This document shows positions 47,847 to 59,592 of a DNA stretch of 64,000 nt, piece by piece (within the stretch, counting starts at the first letter, position 1; each line of letters starts with the position of its first letter). This DNA is from Bryoerythrophyllum caledonicum. Lineage: Eukaryota > Streptophyta > Bryopsida > Pottiales > Pottiaceae. Made by a program: the position numbers and the translations under genes. The stretch lies in the NCBI GenBank assembly GCA_963971425.1, contig OZ020524.1, positions 4,559,773-4,623,772 on the forward strand, read 5' to 3'. Below the pieces are notes generated by a model that worked only from the letters and a program-made list of their open reading frames with translations, was not told where the DNA came from and did not search any database.

Positions 47847-50800
47847 TCACGGTTGATTTTTCACAAAGTTTTAACCCGTCCATGTCCAAAAACCTTGAAT
47901 TGAAAGGCAAAAAGAATTGCAACCCGTCCCAAAACCGGTAATCTCAAAACCAACCCGTCCATGGAAAGGTTAAAAAAAAAACAACCCGTCCCAAAACCGG
48001 TTCAAAAAAGAAATACCCGTCCCGTATGTTTATAAAAAAAATTACATTAAAAAAAAACCAAAAAAAAAAAACAAAAATAAACACAAAAAAAGAATAGGCA
48101 GAGCCTGCAGGCGGCAACTGCAGAGCCTGGCCGCTGCATAGCTTCGCTTGGCCCGACTCTGAAGCCTGGCCCGGCCCGGCCTGAAGGCCCGACCCGGCCA
48201 AGCTCTGCAGCTTAGGTCGAGGCTGAGGCTGCACAGGCTGCACAGACTGCACAAGCTGCAGAAACTGCGAGGTTCAGTTTTTGGCTCATTTTTTTGGGTC
48301 TAGCTCTTGCACAGCTCAGTGGTGCGGTTTCAGCCTGGTTGTGATTTTTCGAGGTGGACTAAAGCTTCATGACCTAGGTATGTTTGTTTACTTTGATATT
48401 TCTTATTTTTTTCAAGTGATAGAGAAGTAATGTATACAAGAAATCAACATAGAGTCTAGGTTTAGGGTATGTCACACATTTAGGGTTATTGTATTTCATG
48501 TGTGTGGTGATTGATCTGTTTTGAATATGTATTGCAGTTATGTCTTTGCTAGTGTCTGGAGTACCCATGCAAAGGAGAGATGCCCGGCAACAGAGCATTC
48601 TCCATATGTGTAGGGCATCTTCTTCTTCTCAAACTTTGAGTGATGGGAGGAATGAAGTGCCTGAGTTGTCAGAATCTTCTGTCAGGGGTTCTCCACGTGG
48701 TATTCCTGATGTTGAGGTAGAGCAAGGTGGCTTTCAAGGTCATGATCAGATCAGAGAGGACATTGAGATGGGGGAAGAGAATGAGATGGGGGAGGACAAT
48801 GATTTTGATGATAGTGCACATGAGGAGGATAGTGTAGGAGTACAGGTTCCAGCTCATGGTGGTGGAGGGCGGCCTCCAAGAAGGAGGAAGTTTATGCCCG
48901 TATGGCGTCAGGGAAGGCCCAGGTTGATGCACATTGCTCTCCCTAGACAGAAGCCCTACATGAAGTGTGCAGCATGTCAAGCAGTTGGTCAAAACTCATG
49001 ATGGGGGACCAGAGGAGACGATTGTGAGTCATTGCAACTTTCAGCTGTGAAGGAGCATGAAGGATCAACCCTTCATGCTCATGCCATGCTCAGGTGGAGA
49101 CCGGTGAGAGATAACCGTGAGGTACTTGCCATGGCTAGACATGTGGTAAATGCTATTGATGAAGAGAGTGCTAGAATTGTTTGTTGTATGAAGATTTTAT
49201 ACCATTTGGTAGTTAATGATAGAGCTATCAACCAGTATGAGGATATGTGTCAGATAATTAGACACCTCAGGGCTCCAGACATGCCTGTCAATGATGAGTA
49301 CGGTGCTTACACTAGTAGACAATCTGCATATGATTTTTTGTGGGCCATTTCACAGCATTTGAGGGATGTTGATCTTTTTGAAGTTAGAGATTCACCGGTG
49401 ATCTCTCTTCTTGTAGATGAATCAACCAATCGTAGTCTAGAGCAGCATTTGATTGTGTATGTTTGCAGTCTATCTCGTGGTGGCTTAGGCCCTCCACGTA
49501 CGCAGAATGTTGGTTTGTCTGGTGTTCCACGAGCCACAGGAAAGGTATTCTATAGGAATGTGGTGGATTTATTGGAGGAGTTGCAGTGGCCTCTTGACAA
49601 ATTAGTGGCTTTAGCTACTGATGGAGCGGCTTCTATGACTGGGGTGAGACAAGGACTAGCAGGCAGACTTCGGGCAGATGTACCAACACTTGTTAATGTG
49701 CATTGCATTGCACATAGGTGAGTCTTTAATTTTAAGTTTTTTTTAATGAATTTCATTATTTTCTAGAATGTAATATATTCACTAATTAATTCCCGTGTTT
49801 GTTTAGAGATGCACTGGCAGCCAGCGATGCAGCTGAGGCATCACCGGAGCTACAGGTTTTGGATGATTTCTCCAACTTTGCATACACGTGGGTGGGCAGG
49901 TCATCATTGCGGCGGACACAGCTTGATCAGCTGATGCTGGAGTTTGCGATGGATCCATTGGTTGTTCTCTACATACATGGAGTTCGATGGTTATCCGGTG
50001 GACAAGTGATGCAACGGATTTTGGATTGTATGCCCTCGTTTCTGGAGCTTTTCCGTGAAGAAGAAGCAATGTGGTATCGTAAACTCACATCCTTTCAGTT
50101 TCAATTCCTTCTACGGTTACTTGTGGATATTCTTACTAAGTTGAATAAACTCAATAAGCTATTTCAGAGTGACCATGTGGATATTACTCAGATTGGAGGT
50201 CATTTAAACATTTGTATCACAGTATTGAGTACTAGACGTTTTCTAGCAGCTAGAGGTGCAGCATTTGGAAGAGGTTCAAGGGCATTGTGGCCATTTTTGG
50301 AGACCTGTGCAACTTCTATGGAGATGGAGTATCCAGTTGCAGATGGTGGCCTGAGAACCTATCCAATGCATTTGGAGAGTGTTAGTGGGAGAGCCGGTAC
50401 TATTGAGGAGTGCAAACTCATTGGGGCAGAGTATGTGCAGAGGGTGATGGATGCATTGAATAACAGGTTTCCAAACTTAGGCATCTTCAATGCATGCAAG
50501 CTCTTCAGCCCCAATCTCTATCATACAAATGATGATGAGAGGACTCGTATTACTGAAGAGTGGTTGGAGAGGTTGTTTGTGAAGTTCCAGAGTTCTGAAG
50601 AAGAACAAGATCGGTGTCGAGGTGAGTGCTTGGAGATGGTAGAGACCATGAGAGAGATGATCCCAAATAAGTCTTTATTTGAAGCATGGGAGTTTGCAGG
50701 TACAACTCCAGAGTGGTCCATCAATTGGCCTGGTTTGAGTAACTTGTGGAGGAGAGTTATGGTGATTCATGTGAGCACTGCAATATGTGAGAGGGGTTTT

Positions 50801-51405
50801 TCCAAACAAAACCTGATCAAGAGTCATCTCCGTACTAGGTTGAAGTTGGAGGCTTTAGATGCTTTAATGCGCATTTCATGTGCAAATATTCCAGTTGAAA
50901 ACATCAATTGGAATGCAGTGATGCTTGTCTGGAGAAACATGAAGGATAGGAGAATTCATCCACTTGTTTGAATGGTAAGTTCTTTTTTTTTTTGTAAAAC
51001 TTGAACATGTTTATATTAACTAAATTTTTATACAATTGCTTAGTTTACCTTCAATTTAAATCTTTGACATTGTGTTAAAAAACTTCTAAATATTGTGGTT
51101 GATGAATCAATGTGTGCAGGTGAATCCAGCCTTTTGAAGATTGGTATTTTGATTTGGTATTAGTGGTTTGACTCCATTATGTTTACATTCACATGTCATG
51201 TATGACATAATGTAATTGATATTTGCATCATTCATTTTTTTGGGAAAAAATTGTCAAATTTTTTTTTAAATTTTAGAACCCGTCCAAAGTGAATTTGACA
51301 CGTCCAAAAACCGGTTCATTTTCAGAGAACCCGTCCACTGGAAATGTTTTTTTTTTCAGAACATGTCCCGGGACATGTTAGGGACCTTGTGAAAAATCAC
51401 CACTG
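47847..51405 (+). mobile_element. hAT DNA transposon with DUF659 transposase, 3.56 kb
   Basis: Inverted ends: left TCACGGTTGATTTTTCAC, right (reverse complement) CAGTGGTGATTTTTCAC; the right end starts CAGTG as in many hAT elements. An 8-bp target duplication flanks it. Subterminal ACCCGTCC words lie at both ends in the same orientation (left at about 47874-48022, right at about 51281-51343), some joined to AAAACCGGTT. One two-exon transposase gene fills the middle. From 48023 to 48539 there is no further gene. Confidence 0.88.
48540..50971 (+). pseudogene. hAT transposase, BED-like finger plus DUF659 plus hAT dimerisation
   Basis: Exons 48540-49717 and 49807-50971 (GTGAGT donor, GTTTAG acceptor). 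The N-terminus is acidic. A BED-like finger follows (KCAACQAVG ... HEGSTLHAHAML), broken by a TGA at 48999-49001 inside the finger. DUF659 motifs: SLLVDESTNRSLEQHL (Asp), ATDGAASMTG (Asp), VHCIAHR. The C-terminal dimerisation block is LSNLWRRVMVIHVSTAICER with SKQNLIKSHLRTRLK. The frame is open otherwise, for about 780 codons. One stop means this copy probably cannot make full protein. Confidence 0.85.
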
Positions 51406-51413
51406 GGCGTGAG

Positions 51414-52220
51414 GGTAGAGATGGAGAGACTCACGGGTGCGACATGATTCTTCGGGACGAGATCCACGACGTGCTCCTCGAGTCACGGTTGAATTAGGTC
51501 GACACTGAAATGAGGTCTCACGTGAATCATGACTTCCTCTGAGTCGGAGTTAGAAATTCATAGCAGAGACTTACGCAATCGCCCAGGATGCGCTCAGCTT
51601 CTTTTTCCCTGCCTTCGAGCCGCTTCGGTTAGTGTAAGCTTACCTCAAACTCAGAACTTCCACTTCAAAGTTGTAGACAGGAGCTGAGTTAGATTGCCAA
51701 TGACATGATGAAATCGTCATTGCACAGCCTTGGAAGAATCAGTGCGGCCATAATGAGCAACTTCAGGTCGCACCCCTGAAATCGGACCCATGGCCAACCC
51801 CCAGGCACAGGGTGGGCCCTCAAATTCACGGAGCCCCTGTGGCTCTCCTCGCATGGCATGTGTAACACGTTGCCTTAAAAAAGCTTGTGGCTTCTCCAGT
51901 TCAATTATGCTAGACTCAAATTAGGTCACAAGGAGCCCTATATTCGGTGAATTTTGAGCTTACAATCCTTTCTAGATGCAACCTCGGAAGTGCAATGAGT
52001 TTTTTAGACCCTGTCAAATCCGAAAACTTCTCCATGTTGCATCTTCTTTTACTGGAGATTCACAAGTTGGCTCTCTCTAGTAGTTTCGAGTGATTCATTT
52101 GAGCTGGATGATCATCAACAAGTGAGACTTTGTGAGCGTACAATCATTGCATTCCGTTTCGGTTCTGTGCCTTCATCACTACCACTTCGTGTCTGAGTTT
52201 CGAGTTGGGGATGCGTGCAG
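51414..52220. other. No clear gene
   Basis: A minus-strand stretch near 51580-51640 reads GSKAGKKKLSASWAIA and ends at a GTAAGTC donor, so a host exon fragment is possible, but no family was recognised. Confidence 0.3.
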
Positions 52221-52522
52221 GTAGACGCGCACATGGCCGGGACTTCTGGCTACGCCGGCGCGTCATTGAGGCGCACGAGTCCAATGGGCAGAAACAAGAC
52301 GGTGGCGTTCAGCAAGCCCGTCGTCCGCGGCGACAGCCCAGATCCATGCAGATCCATGCAGCACCAGGGGCCGTTCACACCCCAGTACCCGCCGGGGCAG
52401 CACCAGTCCACGCTGCGCGTGGGGCCGCGCCTGCGCGCCGAGGGGCTCATGGTGCCGCCCGCGTCCGACGCCGCCACTCTGCGCCGCCAGGTCGCCGCGC
52501 TGCAGATCGACCTGGAGGCCCG
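52221..52522 (+). pseudogene. Orphan GC-rich exon with coiled-coil start
   Basis: An acceptor (GCGTGCAG) at 52220, an ATG at 52233, and 96 codons reading MAGTSGYAGASLRRTSPMGR, VAFSKPVV, then TLRRQVAALQIDLEAR, which looks like the start of a coiled coil. It ends at CG|GTGAGG, a possible donor, or at an in-frame TGA three bases later. GC content is well above its neighbours. I do not recognise the protein. Directly after it the DNA becomes a copy of the NLR 3' end, so the gene is cut off. Confidence 0.45.
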
Positions 52523-53571
52523 GTGAGGCGGAAGGTGCTGCTTATGATGACCAGTTTGGCTCTAGGGTGTTGGACGAGAGAGATCTTGAATCGCTTCCAA
52601 TCCAACTCCGTAAATATAACTTCTGACCACCCGAATGTGATAGTTGATCAATAGTTTACTAGTTGGAACTAATGTTTGATTCTCTTCATCAATAGTTCAG
52701 TGGTTGACTGTTGGTGATTACAGAATCACTACCGAATGTGGATTTGTGCCATCCCAGAAGACACTTAGGATGAAGGAGATGTTGGCGAAGATGCCAAGGC
52801 AAAACCGCCCTATTACTCATGGGTACTGACAACACCATCAATCGGTATTCAAAATACTATTGAATTTGATAAGAAATGTAGAATTGAGGATTGAGAATGG
52901 GAAACTGTTGTATATGAGATATTTTGTATTTTGAGCGTGATTTAGATGTCTCTATTTGTGATACTCTTCGTTGCTTTCAATTAGTGCACTTGCAAGACGA
53001 AGCACAAAACTAAGCTTGGTGTGTAGGCTCGTTGAGGAATGCAATCAAGAATGTAGTTTAGAGTGAGTGTGCGACTGAGCACAGCTCCTATGTTTGAGTT
53101 GCGTAGTTTTCATGGTTGCCGCTGCTTATTGACGTGTGCTTGTGAGACTTGTTCCTCCTTGACAACACTTGAATGAGCTGTGGAGTAGAATTTTATAATC
53201 TTCCACAAACTATGTTCATTTGATGGGGGGAAATTGATGATTGGACATTGATAACACTTGACTTTTTGAGTATATACTCCTTTTCGTTCTCCGAATGTGT
53301 GCTTGTGTTCTTGGACTTGACGCGGTGGTTCACACGTTGTTTCACTAGCATTTGAAGATTTAGTAGGAATGGATTACATCAGAGACCTTCTAAAAACATT
53401 TAAAAGATAATGCTTGGTGAATGTTTTTTTTATTGTTAAAACTGTACAAGTGGGTCGCTTTTACCAACTGCTTGTGATCAAGGTAATAGAAGTGTTGACA
53501 ATACAGTAGGATATGTCATTACAACTGTGAAGCGTTCTCTAAAGCTAAACCTTAAATTTTGAACGTAGAAC
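52517..53571 (+). pseudogene. Relic of an NLR 3' end and its flank
   Basis: Begins CCCGGTGAGGCG, matching 31329, and follows 31329-32366 to about AAACCTTAAATTTTGAACGT. The coding part (PVRRKVLLxxD..., then RDLESLPIQLR in the original) is shifted by small indels, so no NLR protein could be read. It shows that another TNL copy once existed near here or was moved here. Confidence 0.85.
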
Positions 53572-54550
53572 ACCAAGACGTGGAAATTGCTTATATGGCA
53601 CCAAGTGATGTTAGCATACTACCCTAAATCCTAGACTCAATGCAATGAAGAACCTTTTTCTTCACTTTAAACACTATATTTAAACACTCAATTCTTTCAA
53701 TTGAGTAAAGAAATATTCATCTTGAAATTCATCTTTATTTGAATAATTGAAATAAGCTCTTAGTAAATTTAAATTTCCAATAAGAATTTGTTTTAAATGG
53801 ATAAGATTCTTATGTTGCATTTGTGAGATGTCACTTGGTCCATGAAAATGTCATAAATGATGTTTCCACGGGTAATTATAATGCCAATATTAAAAGCACA
53901 ACCAGCGTACATGATGGTTGCCAAGGAGAATCCTTTTGTAATTTTGAATTCTTAATTCATTTATTGCACCATCCTGAGCCAACGGAGCTGGTGATGCGGC
54001 TTCGAATGCACCTGGTATCAACATGAATCCCTTCACAGCTGCAGAGAATCAGGAGCTTCCTCCCAAATTTAGAGCACAAATTGTAAGATGAATTAACAGT
54101 GAAAAGCCCTAGCAAATTATCAATCACCTCATTATCAAAGTACATCACCAATTTACAATAGAACCTAGGTTCCTGAGCATCCTATGAAATGCAGCTGGTG
54201 GATGTCATTTCCATGACAACGAGTTTCCCAGCACAAGTCATAAAATGAAGCTCTAGTGCAACCTGTGCATACGTGAAGTTTTAAAAACCGAGCCCACTTC
54301 GATTTCGAGTATTGTGTTGTCGCTTCCTCTGGTTGACAAAGCTGGAGTCACCAGGTTATGCCGACAGGTGAGAGCCATGGATAATGTACATGTTCAGCTC
54401 AAGGCTTTCGTTTCTATGTATGCTGCACATAAATAGCCGTAAGGATGGCTACCATTTGCTCTTTAGACCTCGCATAGCTGTTGGCCGCCTCTCACTCTCT
54501 CTCTCTCTGGTCCTGGATTCATCGGTCGGTTTGATATTTATCTTGCGTTT
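53572..54550. other. No gene seen
   Basis: AT-rich DNA with a (CT)n stretch at 54490-54510 and CCCTAAACCCTAAAG words at its right edge, which belong to the next element. Confidence 0.4.
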
Positions 54551-54690
54551 TAACCCCTAAACCCTAAAGAACCAAGTGTCAAAAATGGGCTTTTTGAAAG
54601 TTTGGTCAGGCTCCTATGGTGCTAATTTCCAACATTCCTCTTTGAAATTTTTTACTATAGAAAGGCATTACCAAGACCTTAGTGGGAAAA

Positions 54691-54890
54691 NNNNNNNNNN
54701 NNNNNNNNNNNNNNNNNNNNNNNNNNNNNNNNNNNNNNNNNNNNNNNNNNNNNNNNNNNNNNNNNNNNNNNNNNNNNNNNNNNNNNNNNNNNNNNNNNNN
54801 NNNNNNNNNNNNNNNNNNNNNNNNNNNNNNNNNNNNNNNNNNNNNNNNNNNNNNNNNNNNNNNNNNNNNNNNNNNNNNNNNNNNNNNNNN
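54691..54890. other. Assembly gap, 200 N
   Basis: Exactly 200 N, probably a placeholder of unknown true length. It lies in the left arm. The matching right arm is about 2.4 kb longer, so the gap may hide roughly that much inverted sequence. Confidence 0.95.
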
Positions 54891-55411
54891 CTTCCAACTT
54901 TGACACCCTCCCTAGGATTGAGGGTTTGTTATTTCAACATGAAATTTTTGACACATGGTAACCTTTATGTTGATGACATGTGGGAAAATTTTCAAGGCCA
55001 AAAAATGTATTCAAAAGAAGATATTCAAAATCTACTAACATGGGGGTTAGTTGTGAGAAAAGTTTCACAGCTGCCCACTTTGACACCCTCCCAAGAATTC
55101 AAAAAAATTTATTTGTCCATGAAATTTTGGGTATGAAGTCACCTTCACGTCAAATACAAGTGTGGAAAATTTCAAAATCCAAAAGATTTACACAAAAAAA
55201 CATATACCAAGTCTACCAACATGTATTGTTGTGACAAACAAAGGGGAAAGTTTACCACTACTTCCAACTTCAACACCCTTCCTAGGATTGAGTTTTTGTT
55301 GATACATAATGAAATTTTGGCCACAAGATCATCTCTATATTGGTAACATATGAGATAGATTTCAAAGCCAAAAGATGTATATACAAAAAAAAATTATTCC
55401 ATATCTACCAA
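54891..55411 (+). repeat. Inner left arm, tandem 180-bp units
   Basis: Units start CTTCCAACTTTGACACCCTC (54891), CTGCCCACTTTGACACCCTC (55071) and CTTCCAACTTCAACACCCTT (55260). Each also contains a CATGAAATTTT, a CAA..TGTGGAAAATTTCAA and a CTACCAACATG word. The frame through it is an artefact of the repeat. Confidence 0.85.
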
Positions 55412-56229
55412 TGTTTGTAACAATGAGAAACTATATTGAAGGGGCATATTGAGAATGTCAAATTATCTTTGACACCTCGTACTCTTCATTGATTTTATTC
55501 ATGTGACTAAGCTACCAAACATAAATGCATCTTGAAAAGATCAATGAAATCTACATGTAGAATTGCAGAGTTGTTTTGTGTAGAAGAATCCACTTGTCAT
55601 AAGATTTGGTATGCATTATGCACGTATGACGAGTTTTCTCCTCCAAATATCTGTTGAGCACTATGTAAAGGAAATGTTGTGTGTATTTTGTCATGTGATT
55701 TGTAATAGAGTTAATGTTGAGATGGTATTGAGAGTGAATGTTGAGATGGTATTGAGTGGACATATTAGATATGGGCTGAGTGTTGTTGACTGATTGAGTA
55801 GACAAATCACACATGGGCTGATCCATTGAGTGGGCATATCACATATGGGCTGATCCATTGAGTGGGCATATCACATATGGGCTGATTTATTGAGTGGATA
55901 TATATTTTATTTTTTTTGAGTGTTGTTGACTAGTTTACTGAGTGTTGACGAATCACATGTGGCATGAGTATGTCCAAGAGTATTTTTTGGTTCACTCAAT
56001 TAATGCACATGCCATGGTTATCATCTAATGCACATGCTATGGTTATCACCTAATGCACATGCCAATGTGAGTATTATGTTGTTGATTGATTTATTTAGTG
56101 CACATGCCATAAGCTGAGTCCTTTGTGTTTACTGAATTATATAATCCAATTGCCAAAGGTTGAGTGTTATATTGATTACTTATTGAAGAGCATTTAGTAT
56201 TGTATCAACATCATAAAAAATAGTCTATA

Positions 56230-57237
56230 ATGGCAATTTCAGATGAGATCCGTGCTCGCATTACAGGTTTGAGTGAGGGAGGAAATACAGGAGTTCAAAT
56301 TGCAGCCATTACTGGAGTTTTTGTTTGAACAGTTCAGAGGTTAGTAAAAACGTTTAAAGAAGATGGAACTTATAAGCGCAAACCTTGCGGTGGAAGTCAC
56401 ACTAAAAAACTTAGTGAGAGAGATGTGAATAATATTGTGCGTTATGCAAAAACTCATCGTCGTTCCTCGGTCTCAGAGATTACTAATATGTGCCGTACTC
56501 AAGTGTGTAGACGTACTATTCAGAGGGTATTACATAAAAGTGGTATTTTTAGTCGAATTGCAGTCAAAAAACCTTTCTTGACATCCCATTACATGTCTTA
56601 ACGGTTAGCTTTTGCTTAGAAGTACCATGGATGGAGTCCAAAAGAGTGGGAGCGTATTGTTTGGACAGATGAATCTACTTTTGAGATTGGAAAAAGTTCT
56701 CGGCAAATTCATGTTTGGAGAAGTGCATATGAGCGTTATTCATCAAGTTGTATAGTTCCTACTTTTAAAAGTGGACGGACATCTTTGATGATTTGGGGTG
56801 CATTTGCTGGAGGACAAAAGTCACAACTTGTCTTTATGCCCAAAACTCAACGTTCTGCTAAAGATTTTGTTGAAGTGGTCTACAATGGCGAATTGATTCA
56901 TTTCTTGAGTAGACTTCCAAAAGGAGTGCTAATGGAAGATGGTGCACCTATTCATCGTAGCAAAACATGTGAAGAATGGAGACAAACCCACCAACTCGAA
57001 AAGCTCAATTGGCCTGCAAACTCTCCCGATCTGAATCCAATCGAGAATGTCTGGAGGATGCTAAAAGATGTTGTGCAACATGGCAAGGAATGCCCTAGAA
57101 ACTTAGAAGTGATGAAGGTAGTTCTTGAAAAAGAGTGGAATTTGGTTAGTAGTACAAAGCTCCTTCAACTATGTCATTCTATGCCCTCAAGGTTACAAGC
57201 GGTGATTGATGCTAATGGAGGACATACACGTTGGTAG
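56230..57237 (+). pseudogene. Tc1 transposase, DD34E, three stops
   Basis: 335 codons in one frame from MAISDEIRARITGLSE. HTH region GVQIAAITG, GGSH linker, then RIVWTDESTF (D), LMEDGAPIHR (D) and DLNPIENVW (E), with 34 residues between the last two. Stops are TGA 56326-56328, TAA 56599-56601 and TAG 56617-56619, each explained by one C-to-T change from CGA, CAA and CAG. It differs clearly from the intact copy at 37377 and belongs to another Tc1 lineage. The arm begins at its stop codon. Confidence 0.88.
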
Positions 57238-59171
57238 ATATGGAATAATTTTTTTTTGTATATACATCTTTTGGCTTTGAAATCTATCTCATATGTTACC
57301 AATATAGAGATGATCTTGTGGCCAAAATTTCATTATGTATCAACAAAAACTCAATCCTAGGAAGGGTGTTGAAGTTGGAAGTAGTGGTAAACTTTCCCCT
57401 TTGTTTGTCACAACAATACATGTTGGTAGACTTGGTATATGTTTTTTTGTGTAAATCTTTTGGATTTTGAAATTTTCCACACTTGTATTTGACGTGAAGG
57501 TGACTTCATACCCAAAATTTCATGGACAAATAAATTTTTTTGAATTCTTGGGAGGGTGTCAAAGTGGGCAGCTGTGAAACTTTTCTCACAACTAACCCCC
57601 ATGTTAGTAGATTTTGAATATCTTCTTTTGAATACATTTTTTGGCCTTGAAAATTTTCCCACATGTTATCAACATAAAGGTTACCATGTGTCAAAAATTT
57701 CATGTTGAAATAACAAACCCTCAATCCTAGGGAGGGTGTCAAAGTTGGAAGTAGTAAAATGGTTTTTCCCTTTTTTTCTCACAATTACACATGTTGGTAG
57801 ATTTGGGATGTGATTTTTTTTGTGCATTTTTTGGACTTGAAAATTTCCACACATGTAATCAACATAATGGTGTTCTCACTCCAAAAATTCCATGGGCAAA
57901 AAAAATTTCCTCAATCCTTGGGATGGTGTCAAAGTTGGCGGTTGAGAAACTTTTCTCACAGCTACCCCATGGTGGTTAATTTTTAATATCTTTTGTTTTA
58001 TAAGTCCTCTGGACTTGAAATTTGGTATGCATGTTTTTAACATAGAGGTGATGCTGTTCCCAAAATTTCAGGGTAAAAGAACAATTTTTCAGCCCTGTGG
58101 AGGGCGTCAAAGTTGGCAGCAATGTGGGACACCATCCCTGGAATTGCCCAAACGCCAATTTGAATGTCACCCTACTGTACATCCAAAAAAGTAGACAAGC
58201 ATGAAATGGGATCTCTTTATTGACTCTGGTCAAGCATTGCACCAAACCTCACCATCGGGCAGATCCATTTTTCTGGCCCTGCCCGTTTTAGGATTCTAGA
58301 GGTTTTTTTTGGATTTTTTTGCCAAAATTGGGACCTATGGCCCCAAATTACCCTTTCGAGTCCAATAATGGATCAAATAGGGCCCACTCCAAACCATAAA
58401 TAGGGGCAGGTTTTGTCCCACCCCTCCCAAGCCCTTCCAAGCCTATGGTTTAGCTCAACGCTTGACCAGGGTCAATAGGCAAATCCCATGAAATGGTGCC
58501 ATCTTGTGTGGAATTGATATTGCAACAATCTTACAAGTTACAGATCGAAAGTACGTCTTGAATTCATCTAAATTTTGGTACCCAAGACATTTGTAGTCTC
58601 TCTCCTTAATAGAGCGATTTGAGGCTACAAACCTGCAAGAATTAAGTGTTTGCTGGGAATAGTGCAACCAAGTACCATAGTCATACCTTGACTGGTATAA
58701 CTACGATACTTGAGTGCTACTGCTTTGATACCATGGAGAACTCACAAGCAATACTTTGAAGAATTAGAATGTAAACCTATCCGTTGCGCGAAGTGGCAAT
58801 ACCCAACCTATTCCAATATTGGCCTTCCTTGACACGTCGCAATAGCTAAGAACAATAAATGGCCTATGTTTATCACCTAGGTATCACGTCATAGGATGCG
58901 GCAACATGTGGCATTTATTTTTATTGTATTTAATTTTACTTCTAGTCACAATTTTAATTACCTTACCTAAACTTACACTACTTGTTGGGAACAACAAGTT
59001 GGTATACTAGTAGTATTATAAGAAAAGAACTTTTATTTTACAATCTTTTACTTTGCAACTTTTTCTTATAGTTTTTACAAATGCCATGTTTCAACAAAGC
59101 TATTTACAACAAAGCTATTTTTCTTAGGATATGTGAATTCCTAAAAGAATATGGCAAAAGTATCAATATTT

Positions 59172-59240
59172 GGGTTTAGGGTTTAGGGTTTTAGGGGAGG
59201 CAAACGAGGATGGGGGACGGGGACGGGGACGGGGACAGGG
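59172..59240 (+). repeat. TTTAGGG telomere-like units and (GGGGAC)n
   Basis: GGGTTTAGGGTTTAGGGTTT (three plant telomere units) followed by about four GGGGAC units. An interstitial telomere-like patch inside the right arm. Confidence 0.85.
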
Positions 59241-59338
59241 AGAGGGATGGGGATAGGGTGATGGCGGAACGGTGGGTTGGGGGAAAGGGGTTGAGGACAG
59301 GCATGGGAGAAGTGGGGACTTAATCCCTAAGGTACCGA

Positions 59339-59592
59339 GACAGTTTTACACCAAAAACACTTCAAAATTAATGGATTCTAGTGCAATGAATTAAGAAGGA
59401 AACAAAAACTTTTATTTTAAGATATGACCGTAGGATCTCAATAAAGGCTTATTAAATAATACATATAAAATTTTTCATAAACTTTGACCGCACGGATTGA
59501 AAGATTATAGTGTTTGAAGTCAAGCAAATGGTTCATTTTATTCCCTGGGTTTAGTGGATCAGCAGACTTTGACTTCAGTTGGTGTCAAATTT
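59339..59592 (-). repeat. Copy of an inverted repeat also found at 62760-63018
   Basis: Its reverse complement aligns along its whole length with 62760-63018, sharing words such as GTCTGCTGATCCACTAAACC and TTTTGAAGTGTTT. About 80 % alike by eye. The two copies are 3.2 kb apart in opposite directions. Confidence 0.8.

Noticed and set aside
52205-52526. GC-rich exon as bacterial contamination
   Set aside because: It has a plant-like splice acceptor and is joined to NLR-derived DNA; no bacterial gene context.
54576-55234. Identical 84-codon frames at 54980 (+) and 57408 (-), looking like a duplicated gene
   Set aside because: They are the two inverted arms of the foldback element and follow its 180-bp units in any frame.
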